From contig NZ_MVOL01000016.1 of NCBI RefSeq assembly GCF_002018875.1, forward strand, positions 87,703-151,702: a stretch of 64,000 bases of DNA, given 5' to 3'. Below are positions 8,114 to 15,810 of the stretch, in pieces. Each line of letters opens with the position of its first letter. Positions within the stretch are counted from its first letter, which is position 1. Origin of the DNA: Pseudomonas sp. MF4836 (lineage in GTDB: Bacteria; Pseudomonadota; Gammaproteobacteria; Pseudomonadales; Pseudomonadaceae). Below the pieces are notes generated by a model, which saw only the letters and a program-made list of their open reading frames with translations, did not search any database and was not told where the DNA came from. The position numbers were made by a program, and so were the translations under genes.

Positions 8114-8656
8114 ATGTTGATCGCGGCTTCAATTTTCGCTCTCACGCTGCTACTCGGGCTGTTTGCCCTTGAGCCCCTGGGCATCCCCATCAGCGCGGTC
8201 GCGGCGGCTTGTGCACTGATCCTGTTGGTGATCGCGGGCCAAGGCCGGATCATCTCCATCCGCAAGGTGATCAAGCTCGCGCCCTGGCAGATTGTGGTGG
8301 TTTCCCTCGCCATGTACCTGGTCGTCTACGGGCTGCGCAATGCGGGCCTGACCCATACGTTCGCGGCGCTTCTAGACAGCTTCGCCGCCCACGGCCTGTG
8401 GGCCGCCACCCTGGGCGCCGGGGTCACCGCGGCGCTGCTCTCCTCCATCATGAACAATATGCCCAGCGTGCTGATCGGCGCGCTGTCCATCCAGGGCAGC
8501 GAGGCCGGCGGCCTGATCCGGCAGGCCATGATCTACGCCGACATCATCGGCGGTGACCTGGGGCCTAAGATCACGCCCATCGGCAGCATCCTCACCCTTC
8601 CCATCCTGCTCGTGACCCTGGCCGCACGGGCCTTGCGCCTGAGCCTCCACGCCTAG
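8114..8656 (+). pseudogene. arsB: Internally deleted arsenite efflux permease ArsB
   Basis: An open frame of 180 codons where ArsB is normally about 427-430 residues. It opens with the ArsB N-terminus (MLIAASIFALTLL). It then jumps directly to sequence normally found at about residue 235 (GLFALEPLGIPISAVAA), and continues with WQIVVVSLAMYLVVYGLRNAGLT, LLSSIMNNMPSVLIGALSI and GPKITPIGS. At about 8590 it jumps again to the C-terminal ILTLPILLVTLAARALRLSL, omitting roughly 27 residues that include the usual ATLLWLH segment. Both joints keep the frame, so a mini-protein may be made. Loss of about half of the membrane helices makes pump activity unlikely. The coordinates cover the whole remaining frame. 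Confidence 0.85.
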
Positions 8657-8665
8657 GAAACGCTG

Positions 8666-9136
8666 ATGAAAGTCCTGTTCATGTGTACCGCCAATAGCTG
8701 CCGCAGCGTGCTGTGCGAAGGCCTGTTCAACCTTATGGCCCCCCAAGGCCTGAGCGCCGCAAGCGCCGGCAGCATGCCGAGCGGGCGCCTCAACCCGCGC
8801 GCAGTGAGCACCTTGCAGGCCCTGGGCGCAGATACCTCGGCCCTCTTCAGCAAGGGTTCCGACAGCTTCGCCGAACACCCGCCCGAGGTGGTGATCACCG
8901 TGTGCGACCAGGCTGCCGGCGAACCCTGCCCGGTGTACTTCGGGCCCGCCCTGAAAAGCCATTGGGGCTTGGCCGACCCGTCCGAGGTTACGGGTAGCCC
9001 CGAGCAAATCCAGGCCGCTTTTGACGCCACCGTCATCCACATTCGCCAGCGCCTGACGGCGTTTTTTGCCCTCGATCTCAACGCCCTCGGCCCAGCGGAG
9101 CTGAAACTGGCGTTGAACCGCATCGGAGACCTGTAA
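8666..9136 (+). CDS. arsC: Arsenate reductase ArsC, thioredoxin-coupled type
   Basis: A 156-residue member of the low-molecular-weight phosphatase class of arsenate reductases. The P-loop CTANSCRS puts the nucleophile Cys at residue 7 and the loop Arg at 13. The resolving cysteines lie at 80 and 88 in ITVCDQAAGEPCP, matching the Cys10/82/89 relay known from Staphylococcus. It reduces arsenate to arsenite in the cytoplasm using thioredoxin. The C-terminus is longer than the 131-residue plasmid form. Its TAA overlaps the arsH ATG. With arsB broken upstream, its arsenite product would need another exporter. Confidence 0.92.
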   Translation: MKVLFMCTANSCRSVLCEGLFNLMAPQGLSAASAGSMPSGRLNPRAVSTLQALGADTSALFSKGSDSFAEHPPEVVITVCDQAAGEPCPVYFGPALKSHWGLADPSEVTGSPEQIQAAFDATVIHIRQRLTAFFALDLNALGPAELKLALNRIGDL

Positions 9137-9870
9137 TGAAAGCGTTCACCCACGACACCCCAGACGACTGCCCCAGCCTGGACCTCGCGCTGCTCGACGT
9201 GCCCGGCCCTGAAAAGTTGGTGCCGCCCGAGCAGCCCCAGCACAAGCCGCGCATTCTTCTGCTGTACGGGTCGACTCGCGAGCGATCCTTCAGTCGGCTG
9301 CTGACCCAGGAAGCAGCGCGTATTCTGCAATGGATGGGCGCAGAGACCGTGATCTTCGACCCCTCCGGCCTGCCACTGCCCGATGACGCCCCCGAGGATC
9401 ACCCCAAGGTCCGGGAATTGCGCGACCTGGTGCTGTGGTCCGAAGGCCAGGTGTGGTGCTCTCCGGAACGCCACGGCTCGATATCGGCGGTGTTCAAGGC
9501 GCAAATCGACTGGATTCCCCTGACGCAGGGAGCCGTTCGCCCCTCACAGGGCAAGACCCTGGCCGTGATGCAGGTGTGCGGTGGCTCGCAGTCCTTCAAC
9601 ACGGTCAACCAGCTGCGGGTGCTCGGGCGCTGGATGCGCATGGTCACCATCCCCAACCAATCGTCGGTGCCCAAAGCCTTTCTGGAATTCGACGAGAGCG
9701 GGCGGATGAAGCCATCGCCCTACTACGACCGGGTGGTGGACGTGATGGAGGAGTTGATGAAGTTCACCTGGCTGGTGCGTGGCAAAGCCGCGTACCTGGT
9801 GGATCGTTACTCCGAACGCAAGGAAAGCGCCGAAGCGCTCTCCACGCGGGTCAACCAACGCGTCCTCTAA
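9136..9870 (+). CDS. arsH: Organoarsenical oxidase ArsH
   Basis: A 244-residue NADPH:FMN oxidoreductase. After an N-terminal extension, the flavodoxin-like FMN-binding turn YGSTRERSFSR is at about residues 43-53. VWCSPERHGSISAVFKAQIDWIPL, GKTLAVMQVCGGSQSFN and a C-terminal KFTWLVRG are ArsH hallmarks. ArsH oxidises trivalent methyl- and aromatic arsenicals to less toxic pentavalent forms. Its start overlaps the arsC stop (TAATG), so translation is coupled. It is full length, so the operon still has organoarsenical detoxification even though arsB is damaged. Confidence 0.92.
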   Translation: MKAFTHDTPDDCPSLDLALLDVPGPEKLVPPEQPQHKPRILLLYGSTRERSFSRLLTQEAARILQWMGAETVIFDPSGLPLPDDAPEDHPKVRELRDLVLWSEGQVWCSPERHGSISAVFKAQIDWIPLTQGAVRPSQGKTLAVMQVCGGSQSFNTVNQLRVLGRWMRMVTIPNQSSVPKAFLEFDESGRMKPSPYYDRVVDVMEELMKFTWLVRGKAAYLVDRYSERKESAEALSTRVNQRVL

Positions 9871-9933
9871 ACCTGCCGGGCCGATTCAAGCCCTGCACTC
9901 ACCGCTCGCGCACCGCGTAAGATAGCCAGCGCC

Positions 9934-10102
9934 CTAATGCCGATCAGTTAAGCGATAGAGCGAGCACAAAATAACCTGTGGCGAGGGAGCTTGCTCCCGC
10001 TGGACTGCGTAGCAGTCCCATTTTTTGGGCCGCTTCGCGACCCAGCGGGAGCAAGCTCCCTCGCCACGAGTACAGCGATCGTCCTTAACTGACTGGCATT
10101 AG
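9934..10102. mobile_element. 169-bp TIR element with REPIN core, copy 1
   Basis: The left end CTAATGCCGATCAGTTAAG (9934-9952) and the inverted right end CTAATGCCAGTCAGTTAAG (10084-10102) form 19-bp terminal inverted repeats with two mismatches. Inside lies a REP doublet: GTGGCGAGGGAGCTTGCTCC starts at 9978 and its inverse ends at 10067. A copy in opposite orientation, with the same end-specific flanks, lies at 55457-55640. There is no coding sequence, so it would be moved in trans. It sits 28 bases before the next gene. Confidence 0.7.
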
Positions 10103-10130
10103 CCAGCACCCCCTCTTTCAGGAGCCCTTA

Positions 10131-10346
10131 ATGCATTGCCCCACCTGCGGTGAATACGGAGACCTGGTGCTGCTCAAGGTCAAACGCACCGGCGCCCAAG
10201 TCATCGCCTGCACCGAGTGCGATTCGCTGTGGAAAACCGTGGATGTGACCACCCTCGGCGAGCCGCTGCTGGATGTGGCCGACTATCTGCGCGAGCACCA
10301 CCTGCCCCCGAAATGGAGCGAGCTGGAGCTGTTGCGCAGGGTCTGA
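10131..10346 (+). CDS. Small zinc-ribbon protein
   Basis: A 71-residue protein with an N-terminal CPTCG (residues 3-7) and CTEC (about 27-30), a four-cysteine zinc ribbon. A charged helical tail (DVADYLREHHLPPKWSELELL) follows. No enzyme motif is present; such proteins may bind a partner or nucleic acid. It stands alone, preceded by AGGAGCCCTTA and the REPIN element. Its last codons form half of a long hairpin at 10329-10372. Confidence 0.65.
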   Translation: MHCPTCGEYGDLVLLKVKRTGAQVIACTECDSLWKTVDVTTLGEPLLDVADYLREHHLPPKWSELELLRRV

Positions 10347-10372
10347 GCCGTCCCCGGCTCCCTGCGCAACAG
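10329..10372. terminator. Long hairpin spanning a stop codon
   Basis: CTGTTGCGCAGGG (10329-10341) is perfectly inverted as CCCTGCGCAACAG (10360-10372), and GAGCCG/CGGCTC (10345-10350/10355-10360) continues the stem inside. It covers the end of the zinc-ribbon gene and lies just before the converging hydrolase gene. It lacks a T-run but could terminate or protect both transcripts. Confidence 0.5.
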
Positions 10373-10382
10373 CCCACCCGGG

Positions 10383-11552
10383 CTAAGGCATAAAGCGCCA
10401 GTACACGCCATTGGCATCACTCACCTGCGCCAGCTTGCGCCGCTGTCCTGGGCGCTTGCCGGTGTTGATGATGTTGTAGATGTCGTAAATCAGCGTGGTC
10501 GAATCACCGTAGTACGAGTGGCTGAGAAAGTCGGTCGTGATCAGGCTGGCGTCGACCGTATCGATGCCCGGCACCACCAGCAGGTTGTCCGAGACAAAAC
10601 CCGCACGCGGGTATTTGTGAAAGGTCTTGGAGGCCAGCAAGGCAAGGTCCTTGTCCGAGACGTACATGGTTACCGGCCATTTGGCAGGGCTGATGCCGGG
10701 GACGATTTCATCGGCAAACACATCGGAATCGATATCCGGCGCCGCCAGGATCACTTCCTTGATCTTGCTCCGCAGCTTGGGGTGCTTCAGGTTCAGCGTC
10801 ACCAGGCTGCTGGCCACGGCGCGATTGCCCATGCTGTGGGCGATCAGGTAGACCTTTTTCACATGGGGCTGTTTCAGGTAGTCGACCAGGAAGCTGTAGA
10901 ACTTGGTCTTGGCCGCCTCCACCGCGGCTTCGTCGGGCACGTACTCTTCGGTCCTGCCGGCCGAGGGCCAGCTGTAGAAGGCCGGCACACCTTTGAAGTC
11001 CAGGTCGTAGGCCATCTGCGCGGTGCGTTTCGCGGCGTCTTCAAATGCCACGTTGTAGCCGTGCACGTAGATGAAGCTGGAGCCGTTTTCCTTGAGGCGA
11101 TGACTGATCAGTTGCTCAAACTCGGCCTTGGGCACAATGCCGCCGCCGAGGATCGAGACATGCTTATCCGGATTTTCCGACCACTCGAGCTTGAACCAGG
11201 ACGGGGTCTCGACCACTCCGGTCTTGTGGTCGAACGGGATCTTCACATGACAGTAGCCGTAGACCAGGGCCTTGCCGCGCTTGGTGCCCAAGGCATCGAC
11301 GCAACCGGTGGCGGACAGCACATTGCGGTTGCTGGCAAAAAACACGGTGACGATGCCGGTCATCTTATCGACGAACTGATTGCGCGCCGGGTCCGCATCC
11401 TTGGGCAAGGTGCCAGTGGCCGCCCCATCGACAGGGGGCTGCCGGTACGGGTCATAAGTGCCCTCGCCGTCCTGCAGGCCTCTGCCCCCGCTGCCGCAGG
11501 CACTCAAAACAGCCAGCGCGGCCAGCAACAACATGCGCACGATCGCATCCAT
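10383..11552 (-). CDS. DUF900 alpha/beta-hydrolase lipoprotein
   Basis: A 389-residue envelope protein. The signal peptide ends in a lipobox LSAC (Cys19), so it should be lipid-anchored. The serine hydrolase core shows IYVHGYNVAFEDA near residue 185 and the nucleophile elbow AHSMGNRAV, with FYSWPSAGR between, as in DUF900 proteins. Substrate unknown. The ATG at 11552 fits the signal peptide; the longer frame to 11627 adds residues before it. It is downstream of the lipoprotein operon but separated by the strong terminator at 11661-11695, so it has its own promoter. Confidence 0.8.
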   Translation of the reverse strand: MDAIVRMLLLAALAVLSACGSGGRGLQDGEGTYDPYRQPPVDGAATGTLPKDADPARNQFVDKMTGIVTVFFASNRNVLSATGCVDALGTKRGKALVYGYCHVKIPFDHKTGVVETPSWFKLEWSENPDKHVSILGGGIVPKAEFEQLISHRLKENGSSFIYVHGYNVAFEDAAKRTAQMAYDLDFKGVPAFYSWPSAGRTEEYVPDEAAVEAAKTKFYSFLVDYLKQPHVKKVYLIAHSMGNRAVASSLVTLNLKHPKLRSKIKEVILAAPDIDSDVFADEIVPGISPAKWPVTMYVSDKDLALLASKTFHKYPRAGFVSDNLLVVPGIDTVDASLITTDFLSHSYYGDSTTLIYDIYNIINTGKRPGQRRKLAQVSDANGVYWRFMP

Positions 11553-11660
11553 TCGTATCGGTTCCCGGGGTGTGGGCTGAGGAAAAACAGCCCGCGGATT
11601 TAATAGAAATACGCCACGGGTGTCCAATCAAGATCGTGTGGCAGCCGGACCCGCGGGCAA

Positions 11661-11695
11661 TAAAAAACGCCGCTGGCCCGGACCCGGCCAGCGGC
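11661..11695 (-). terminator. Rho-independent terminator of the lipoprotein operon
   Basis: On the minus strand GCCGCTGGCC (11695-11686) pairs perfectly with GGCCAGCGGC (11678-11669) around a 7-base loop, followed at once by a GTTTTTTA run. It lies 33 bases after the stop of the 11729-12316 gene, ending the four-gene operon. Confidence 0.85.
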
Positions 11696-11728
11696 TTTGC
11701 AGTTGCATCAATGCTGCGTGTGCGTCGC

Positions 11729-12316
11729 CTACAACAGGCGGCGTTGCACGGCTTCTTCCAGGGTGCTGCGGGCCAGTTCCTGGACCACCTCACGGGTGTC
11801 CTGCTGGAACGGAATGGTCACGATCAGCAGCAAGTGCATCCAGGTGCGCACCGATTCGCTTTTGCGGATACGCCCCACTTCCTTGCCGTCCTTGTCCTTG
11901 AACACGGTTTCCAGGGTGAAGGTGTTTTTCGCCGTGCTCGGAATGATAAAGAAGGTCGCGCCGGTGATGATGGCCGAGGCCATGTTGAACTGCTCGTTGT
12001 TGTACAGGGTGGCTTCCGCGTACAGGTCCGAATCGACCTTGTCGGTGCTGACCCGGCTAAAGCGCCCGGACTGGCGGAACGCATCGGCCACTGCTGCTTC
12101 CCAAGCCACGGCCGGGGTACCGCCAGCGGCATTGGCCGGTCCGCCGTTGACCTGATTCATGGCAGTGGTGCGAACAAAGGCGCTGGGCTTTTGCGCCGGC
12201 GCTTCAGCGGCCGGTGGCCAGGCCTTGACCGGGGTCAGTTCGTGTTGCGAATAGGATACGCAGCCGCTCAGTAAAACGGCGGCCAGCACCAGGACGTGCT
12301 TGATGGAACCCAACAT
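11729..12316 (-). CDS. Putative outer-membrane lipoprotein
   Basis: A 195-residue protein with signal peptide VLVLAAVLLSGCVSY and lipobox LSGC. After an Ala/Pro-rich linker (about residues 33-70) comes a domain with VAWEAAVADAFRQSGRFSRVS, then a hydrophobic ASAIITGATFFIIPSTA and strands FTLETVFKDKDGKEV. A second hydrophobic stretch WMHLLLIVTIPF lies near the C-terminus. It resembles the next protein upstream in layout, suggesting an old duplication. Last gene of the operon 14185-to-11729. Function unknown. Confidence 0.7.
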   Translation of the reverse strand: MLGSIKHVLVLAAVLLSGCVSYSQHELTPVKAWPPAAEAPAQKPSAFVRTTAMNQVNGGPANAAGGTPAVAWEAAVADAFRQSGRFSRVSTDKVDSDLYAEATLYNNEQFNMASAIITGATFFIIPSTAKNTFTLETVFKDKDGKEVGRIRKSESVRTWMHLLLIVTIPFQQDTREVVQELARSTLEEAVQRRLL

Positions 12317-12332
12317 AGGTTGCTCCTTGAAC

Positions 12333-12944
12333 TTACTGTTTCGGCAAACGGGCGGTGGCGGTGTCGAGCAACTGCGAGACCAGTTCGGTCAGTTGCTTGG
12401 CGCCCATGGTCGGGGCCCAGTATTCACGCCCGTACAGGCCGACATTGCGCTCCAGCTTGAGCTGCTGCTTGCTGCTGGCCAGCTCCTTGCCGTCGCGGTC
12501 GACCACGACCAGGTCGCCGGCCAGGTCGAAGCTGTCGACGTAGATCGGCCCGTTGACCCAAATCCAGATGGTCAGGGTCAGCAGCGCCCCGGGGAAGTAA
12601 CCCGGATGCGGCCCGCGGTGGCCCTTGAGGGAAGTCATGTTGAATTTCAGCACCACGTCGTTTTCACCAAGGCGCATCGGGTATTCGCTGACCTGATTGA
12701 AATAGGCGCCGGCCTTCACGTACTGGTTGAGCTGGCTGGTGAGCGAGCGGCTGATGGCGGTGCGGGTGGCTTCATCGATACCGGGGGCGGACACCACCAC
12801 ATCGGCCAGTTGCGCGGTGCGCGGGCTGGTGACCGGGGCCTGGTGCGGCGGTGCGCCAACCGGCCCGGTGACGTTGTAGGAAACACAGCCGGTCATCGAC
12901 AACGTGGCGATAAGGGCCGCGGCCTTGAGCAAGGTTTTCAACAC
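12333..12944 (-). CDS. Putative outer-membrane lipoprotein
   Basis: A 203-residue protein with signal peptide and lipobox MTGC (Cys20). The mature part contains VVVSAPGIDEATRTAISRSLTSQ, strand-rich NDVVLKFNMTSL, a hydrophobic FPGALLTLTIWIW segment and FDLAGDLVVVDRDGKELASS. The arrangement (lipid anchor, alpha/beta domain, hydrophobic strand pair, then a D-x-D-G-K-E turn) parallels the 11729-12316 protein. No known family is named. It ends 16 bases before the next gene and is probably cotranscribed with it. Confidence 0.7.
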   Translation of the reverse strand: MLKTLLKAAALIATLSMTGCVSYNVTGPVGAPPHQAPVTSPRTAQLADVVVSAPGIDEATRTAISRSLTSQLNQYVKAGAYFNQVSEYPMRLGENDVVLKFNMTSLKGHRGPHPGYFPGALLTLTIWIWVNGPIYVDSFDLAGDLVVVDRDGKELASSKQQLKLERNVGLYGREYWAPTMGAKQLTELVSQLLDTATARLPKQ

Positions 12945-13052
12945 AAAACTTCCTTATTAATGGGCAAACAACATCAACGTCTCGACCCGGGGGCCGCGAA
13001 CTTTAGGAAAAAACTCGGGAGAACGTGGCGCGGCCGGGCTGCGGCCGCATCG

Positions 13053-13541
13053 TTAATGGGTTGGGGCCTCGAACGGCGGAGCACCCAGGCGCGCCGCGTC
13101 GATGCCGCAGGCCATATTGCGCAATTCGCCCAGCAGCGATTGACGGGGGAAGCCGGCCCATTGCGGGACCTCCTCCTTGCGCATGACCTCGACGCCCTGG
13201 GCAAAGGGCTCGGAAAAATACACCCGGCCAAACTGCGCCGTTTCGTCGCGCTCACAGTTGATCACCCGGATCGCGCGGGAACTGTTGATCGGCGGTTTAC
13301 CACTGAGTTGCGCCGGCTTGGCGTAATTATTGACCAGATAGAACTGCCGCAACTGCGGGTTGTTCTGATACAGGCCCAAGGAATTGGCCGCAAAGTAAGT
13401 GGCCAGCTCCGGGCTCTCCACCACCTTGAACATGCCCAAAGGCGCAGCCGGCGGCGCTTGCGGTACCGGCGCCTGCTGCACACCGCCATGGCTGCAACCG
13501 CCCAACAGCAGCACCGCGCTCAAGCACCAAAGCCGGTTCAT
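13053..13541 (-). CDS. Small envelope lipoprotein, surface-adhesin-E-like tail
   Basis: A 162-residue lipoprotein (lipobox LGGC, Cys16) with a Pro/Ala/Gln-rich linker to residue 35. The folded part has YLVNNYAKPAQLS, AIRVINCERDETAQFGRVYFSEPFAQG and a final ELRNMACG. The pairing of one Cys in a RVINC strand with a late NMACG Cys resembles the small adhesin-E-like periplasmic domain, but this is only a pattern match. Its ATG overlaps the stop of the upstream gene (ATGA), so the two are translationally coupled. Confidence 0.65.
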   Translation of the reverse strand: MNRLWCLSAVLLLGGCSHGGVQQAPVPQAPPAAPLGMFKVVESPELATYFAANSLGLYQNNPQLRQFYLVNNYAKPAQLSGKPPINSSRAIRVINCERDETAQFGRVYFSEPFAQGVEVMRKEEVPQWAGFPRQSLLGELRNMACGIDAARLGAPPFEAPTH

Positions 13542-14185
13542 TGGCCAGCCCCCTTCGCCATATCCGGTCGCTCCTGCTGCAGCAATCGTGCATCCACATT
13601 GCCTTGCAACGAGCAGAGCAACCGGGTCTTGCCCTCTTCAACGCTGAGCATCAGGATCTTCTCCGACGAACCCGGTGCCGGGGCAATGCCCGAAGCCGCT
13701 GCCGGGTTGTCCTGCCATGGTGCATCGGCACTGAGCTTGATCTGCGGCCGAGAAATAAAGTACTCCCCCGCCTCCTGCCAACCCGCTTGGGGCAACGCGG
13801 CCATGATCGCCTCACGGCTGGCATCGACCTCAAAACCCCAGAAGTAGTAGGTGCCCATCTCCCCCAGATCAAACACCCGGTCGTAATAGCCGGTCAGGCG
13901 CAGGCCCTGATCGTCGAAGGGCTTGGAGAACGGCTGAAGCGCAGTTTGCGTCTCACGCCGGTCAGCCACCGGCACCCAGGCCAGGCCGCGCTTGTCGTCC
14001 TGGGCCACCATCACTATCCGCGCCAGTTCGCCGCGCTGGCTGTACAGCGTTTTGAAGAATGCAGGCTGGCACTGGGTCAGGCTTTCAGTGAGGTTGGCGG
14101 CCATTGAGCTGTTGGCACAGAGGCCGAGCAGCAGCGCCAGCAATGGCTTGGCGGTGGCACGGGGAAAAAGGCGCGGCAGATCCAT
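13538..14185 (-). CDS. Secreted hypothetical protein, first gene of envelope operon
   Basis: A 215-residue protein with an N-terminal signal peptide (PLLALLLGLCANSSMAA). The mature part holds QCQPAFFKTLYSQRG, GLRLTGYYDRVFDLG, TYYFWGFEVDASREAIMAALP and a late LLCSLQGNVD, so two Cys residues could form a disulphide. No family is recognised. The ATG at 14185 is chosen at the signal peptide; the frame is open to 14251. It leads the minus-strand operon of one secreted protein and three lipoproteins, all probably acting together in the cell envelope. Confidence 0.65.
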   Translation of the reverse strand: MDLPRLFPRATAKPLLALLLGLCANSSMAANLTESLTQCQPAFFKTLYSQRGELARIVMVAQDDKRGLAWVPVADRRETQTALQPFSKPFDDQGLRLTGYYDRVFDLGEMGTYYFWGFEVDASREAIMAALPQAGWQEAGEYFISRPQIKLSADAPWQDNPAAASGIAPAPGSSEKILMLSVEEGKTRLLCSLQGNVDARLLQQERPDMAKGAGQ

Positions 14186-14844
14186 TGGGTGGAGGCTTCC
14201 TGATGGGGCGGAAAAATAGGCGACTTTAAACCGGTGATGGCGGCGGGACAAATTTGTCTGGGGGTGGGGGCTGTTTGCTGTACTACGAGGCTGATAACGG
14301 CAAGCGATGGATGTCCGAGCGAGGGGCTGCTTGACCAGCTCGGCCCTGCGGTTTTCGCGTTACCCGCTTCGGTGGCGTGTCGCCCATAGGGTCTGCATCA
14401 CCAAAGCCGGCAGCAGATCACCTGGCCACAATGCTGTATTTCCCATGAGCAACAGCAATACCTGCTCGATCTTTGGCTGTGAATCAGTAAGTTCGCGGGC
14501 CAGGTCAGTAGCAACGTATCCATGCAATTCAACTTGACCGGTTTTAACTATCGGTGCTTTCAGTTCTCTGGCCAAAAACAGCGTCGTCGTAATTTGAAGC
14601 GATTTGATTTCGGCAATAAGCAGGCCGCAGACAGAGTATCCGCACAAATGAATCCGGACTTCGCGCTCAGCGCGATGTACAAACACCTGCGCCGCGTAGT
14701 TCCTCAAGATAACGCATTAGTACATCTGCCCTATTGCCTGGTGCTTTACATTGGGATCACATCTGCTCAGCTGTCACCCCGTCCTCGACGCCCAGCTTCT
14801 ACGTTATTTAAACCCCTTGATGGAACTTGAAAAGGATCTGTTTT
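14186..14844. other. Gene-poor, AT-richer interval
   Basis: This 659-base interval is clearly richer in A/T than the flanks. The only sizeable frame is 14360-14707 on the minus strand (115 codons from a TTG), ending GNTALWPGDLLPALVMQTLWATRH; it has no ribosome site or recognised family and is left uncalled. A short frame beginning with ATG at 14719 on the same strand reads MRYLEELRGAGV and stops soon after. The region may hold a decayed gene. Confidence 0.4.
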
Positions 14845-15579
14845 TTGAAAAGTTCAACCACTAGAAAAATGGTTTTAAGCTCGTTGATTGTTGCGGGCTC
14901 TACATGGACCGCCGCAGCGGTTGGCGCGACAGGTTCCTCGGCCCCGTGCACCAACGAAGCGGATTTCCAAACAGGCACCGTAGTGGAATATGAAAGTCGC
15001 GATAACGTGTCGCCGGTGACCAGTCGCAACAAGTCTGAAACCTTGGGTCGAAAAGACTTTGCAGGAACCAATCCGGTGGCGGTATCACACACCACGATCA
15101 TGAACAGTGCACCGGTGTTTCTCACCACTACTTTTTCGCAAATCAAGGACGGCAAGTTGATTCGTTATGGTGATCGGCACGGCGTCGGCGATTCATTGAC
15201 CACGACACGTTACAACCCTCCCGCCGCCACCCCGGTAGATTTTCAACCTGGGCAGACAGTCACTATCAATTACAAGAACCAGGTCGTCAGCAGCGCCGCA
15301 ACGATTGATTTCGACGTGACAGAAAAGCTGACATACAACGGGCGTGAAACGATCAAGACGCCGCTCGGGACCTTCGAGACCTGTCGCTTCACCAATGAAG
15401 TTTCTACAGGACCAATGTCCGGCGATCAACCGATACAGAAGGTCATCGTCCAAAACTGGTTTGCTGCCGAGGGGCCGTATCGCGGGCAGTCAATCAAGTC
15501 AGCCAGTCGCTCTGGCACCGATGGGCAAGAGCGGGTCGTTGAAGTGATCAAGATGAGCTATGAGACTCGCGCCAACTAA
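14845..15579 (+). CDS. Secreted hypothetical protein
   Basis: A 244-residue exported protein of low GC. The start is taken as the TTG at 14845 because AAGGAT lies 8-10 bases upstream; TTG 14827 and ATG 14869 are alternatives. A signal peptide (KMVLSSLIVAGSTWTAAAVG) precedes a mature beta-rich chain with a Cys near the N-terminus (SSAPCTNEAD) and one in TFETCRFTNE, likely a disulphide. The LTYNGRETIKTPLGTFETCRF segment is typical of beta-sandwich proteins with a TPxGTFxxC turn. Family and function are not recognised. Its low GC suggests acquisition. Confidence 0.6.
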   Translation: MKSSTTRKMVLSSLIVAGSTWTAAAVGATGSSAPCTNEADFQTGTVVEYESRDNVSPVTSRNKSETLGRKDFAGTNPVAVSHTTIMNSAPVFLTTTFSQIKDGKLIRYGDRHGVGDSLTTTRYNPPAATPVDFQPGQTVTINYKNQVVSSAATIDFDVTEKLTYNGRETIKTPLGTFETCRFTNEVSTGPMSGDQPIQKVIVQNWFAAEGPYRGQSIKSASRSGTDGQERVVEVIKMSYETRAN

Positions 15580-15693
15580 ACATCTCTCGTCCTGAAGCAC
15601 GGAGAACAAGGACAATTCAGTTCTTCTGGATAACGGACGCACTGACGCTGTGTTTGCCACCGTTACAGTGCCTGGTTGTTTCGGAAATGTCGG

Positions 15694-15727
15694 CAAGGGG
15701 ACGCATCACTGGATGCCGTCCCCCTTG
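15694..15727. terminator. Strong hairpin between convergent genes
   Basis: CAAGGGGACGCATC (15694-15707) pairs with GATGCCGTCCCCCTTG (15712-15727) with a 4-base loop and small bulges. It lies in the 231-base gap between the converging 14845-15579 and 15811-16299 genes. No T-run follows, so termination is inferred from position only. Confidence 0.45.
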
Positions 15728-15810
15728 ATATCGACAAGCGAACCGCTTGGTGTGCGTTGGCGTGTTCAGGCGTCAACCTACACCGCGTGTCTTATCTGAA
15801 GTGGGATGCA

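Noticed and set aside
13020..13052. GC-rich hairpin after the 13053-13541 lipoprotein gene, read as a terminator
   Set aside because: The next T-run is more than 20 bases away and the operon appears to continue; left uncalled.
14360..14707. 115-codon minus-strand frame in the AT-richer interval
   Set aside because: TTG start without ribosome site and no recognisable family; might be a decayed gene but not supportable as a CDS.
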